Shown here: positions 61,725-64,000 of the stretch, piece by piece
Layout: every line of letters starts with the position of its first letter
How positions within the stretch are numbered: the stretch's first letter is position 1
Source of the DNA: Marchantia polymorpha subsp. ruderalis
Taxonomy: Eukaryota; Streptophyta; Marchantiopsida; Marchantiales; Marchantiaceae
Reading direction: 5' to 3'
DNA: 64,000 bases
Assembly (NCBI GenBank): GCA_037833965.1
Contig: AP031352.1
Span: 13,682,501-13,746,500, forward strand
Translations under genes and position numbers: made by a program
The notes under the pieces: model-generated
What the model was told of the DNA's origin: nothing
The model's database searches: none
Seen by the model: the letters and a program-made list of their open reading frames with translations, nothing else

Positions 61725-64000
61725 GATAGTTTCGACGAATTGCCAACACCCACTATCTCGCACTCTTGAACGAAATGTGTAGTCGCTTCTTCGGGACAAC
61801 CAAAAACTGATTTTCAAATTCAAAAACCTTCTTTGAATTTTTAAGCGGATTTCAGCCTGCAGTTGAAAGAACAACACAAGAGCTCAATTTCCAGTGCCTC
61901 GGCTTCGGAGAAAATTTCATGTCAAACCCCGGTACACTCAAACTAGGAAGCCTGCCCACGATCGAAAGTGTCTACTAATGTCTCCCTATGTTTCTCCAAT
62001 CTATTCACTGAAGCACAGTTCCTAAGATGACACTTTACTTCCTCTGTATCTCCGTCATCGAAGATCTACTACCAGCTCTCAAAACGGCAAGAAAGCATGC
62101 CAGACAAGTCGCAGTTATATACTGCAAGAGAAGTGGGAAGCCCTTCAGCTGAAATCTCGACCTGACTCCATTGAGCAAGTAGGGATGAGAATTGTTCAGG
62201 AACAAGGAGCGGGCTTCCGACCATGCACATGATTGGAACAAGCCTCCGAAACTCGAGTCTGCCTGAAAGCTAAAACCGGGCCTTTATCCTCAATCCAACC
62301 CAACTGGTGCACGCAAGATCTGAACCAAACAACCCATTCGCAACCACAAATTGATCCTAGCACTGCTTGCGTTCTCACCTTCGATATACACCCATAGCGA
62401 GCCCGTGATGAAGCAGACCAGCTCGGGTAAGAGATGGATCCGATTTGGGCACCCCATGACCACAAAAGCAGAACGCATTTATACCACCATGTCGAACCTC
62501 ACGAGCTCCGAAATCCTCAATTGACGGCTCAGTGCCTGAACCCGGCAAATTCCCTTCCCCGAAAGACGACCGAATCGTCAGACCTGGCACACTCCTCACG
62601 ATGTCACAGCTCCACCGCATTCAAACGCGCACATTCCAGTCACAAGCTCCGCAGCCTGCCCCTCTCCTACAGTATCGTATGTACATACGCTACTTTCCAG
62701 AAATATACGCCAGCCCAACCGTCGAGACGATGCTTGAGAATGACCCACTCAATCACAGAGCCCGAACTCGGACTTCGGACGAAACGGCTGTCGACTAGCG
62801 GCGACGTGAATGTACAGCCGGCGGGGCAGGCTTTTTGCATCTACTACGCGCATGTGAGTAGGTACTCCGGCCCCGGTCAAGCCTGTTCCGCTGCCGCCTC
62901 CCCAATGCTACCTCCGGTCAATTCCCGGTCTTCATGACCGTGCTACTGTAACGTGGTACAGATGCGTGCACTGCAGATCTCCGGTAGTACCACTGGGCGA
63001 CATCACGCGTAGAGGAACTGTCCCGGCGGACCGCAGTTCTCTTTCGTGCGACCAACTGGGTAGTCCTTGCAAGCCAAGCAAGGTTTGAGTCCACCATTCT
63101 ACATGGTACTGGATACGAGTTTGCTGGCCAAGCGTTGGTCGACGGGGACCACGTAGCCGCGCGCGGTCCATTCGATGGTTCGCTCATCAAGCACCCAGCA
63201 GACCCGCGATTTGACTTTCGAAAGATATAGTTGTCCATGTGCTCACACTGTACTTTGTGGCCCCTAGTCCCTGCTGTCCCTGCGGTCCTTGGCTCGTGTA
63301 CATGTCTCTGGAAGTCTGAGTCGTTCCCTTGTCATTTCCCTCCGCTCTTAAACATTAGAATACCGTTCGACAAGTTTGAACTCAGTTTTAAATCTTTGAT
63401 TTCACCCCAACCCATTGGTCTAGAAGATTCCAGAGCTCATGCTGAGCCTTCACATCGTCCCAAGAAGGGCCATCAAGAAAGGGCCTGTTCTCTCCATGGG
63501 AGTATGGTCTGCCTGGACGACGGGACTTACAGCTGCCATTTGATGCCTACTTGATCAACTCGGTTTATTTACTGAACTCGAAGATTGACTCCGCCGCATC
63601 GGACCGGCAAGATTCCTAACCGGCATCTCGGAGGTGCATCAAAATGACGAATCGTGAATGGTTGAGACGAGACCTCTGAAGAAGCCCATCAACTTGGCAC
63701 TGTAGGCGAATATCCGGCAGTGGATTCTGGACCGTAGCCAGTATGAGTGCGTGTTATTTGTATCAAGATCTCGTCCATGATGTAAGGAAACATTATCTAA
63801 TCTGCAAAACAACTTCCGCGGTTCTGCAGTGAAAACGAACTCCTTGGACTTCGATTCCTGCAGCGGCTGTATCGCCGAGCACCTTCAGCCTTCAGTTGAC
63901 ATCAAAACGAATTTGGTCTTCACGACGAGGAACTCTGACCCATCTGTTTTGACACAATGTTTAGAAGGATTCTGGATAATGGGCGGGGAGGGGAGGGGAA
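61725..64000. other. Region upstream of the diacylglycerol kinase, no further gene supported
   Basis: A splice acceptor-like CTGCAG at about 61860 suggests the kinase mRNA has an untranslated upstream exon further right. Open frames between 62.3 and 63.6 kb on both strands show no domain. The window ends in a GGGGA-rich run. Confidence 0.5.

Noticed and set aside
1-64000. CRISPR arrays, integrase cassettes or bacterial operons
   Set aside because: No spaced direct repeats or prokaryotic gene organisation were seen. The split genes with GT-AG introns are plant nuclear genes.

Overview
This window looks like nuclear DNA of a land plant, most likely a bryophyte. Every gene I can name has a plant-type homologue, most are split by many short GT-AG introns, and the key marker is a full-length phytocalpain (DEK1), a multi-membrane calpain of the plant lineage. 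The DEK1 N-terminus (M..ELDRHG) and moderate overall G+C remind me of liverworts or mosses. That placement is inference, and I cannot name the species. I saw no prokaryotic, organellar or viral gene cluster.

Layout. 1-3.5 kb: no gene. 3.5-5.6 kb: a DREB-type AP2/ERF transcription-factor gene on the minus strand, broken by a perfect 59-bp tandem duplication. Its promoter and 5' half are copied again as a near-perfect 609-bp inverted repeat. 7.4-10.6 kb: an 8-exon 5'-methylthioadenosine nucleosidase gene (minus) with a single-base frameshift in exon 4. 11.7-12.2 kb: a single-exon small ankyrin-repeat protein (plus). 13-17.3 kb: a strongly A+T-rich block with a decayed LINE-type retrotransposon (endonuclease and reverse transcriptase remnants). 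19.4-33.6 kb: DEK1 (minus), apparently intact. 33.6-48.2 kb: about 14.6 kb with no recognisable gene, including a second A+T-rich block (35.8-38 kb) and several G-rich or C-rich simple repeats. 48.2-54.8 kb: a compact group of ribosome and RNA-processing genes: RPL26 (minus, with two candidate first exons), fibrillarin (minus) and an ISY1 splicing factor (plus, single exon). 57.1-61.7 kb: a cluster III-type diacylglycerol kinase (minus). The last 2.3 kb hold no supported gene beyond a possible 5' leader of that kinase.

How the genes relate. They do not form a pathway; this is an ordinary mix of housekeeping and developmental genes. RPL26 and fibrillarin both serve ribosome biogenesis, and both have telo-box-like AAACCCTA elements near their starts, which suggests shared regulation.

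I did not find a convincing new biological system. The most unusual structure is the AP2/ERF locus: inverted duplication of promoter and DNA-binding-domain start, tandem duplication inside the domain, and a chimeric fold-back junction. It is a candidate for a recent replication-based rearrangement that could seed small RNAs.
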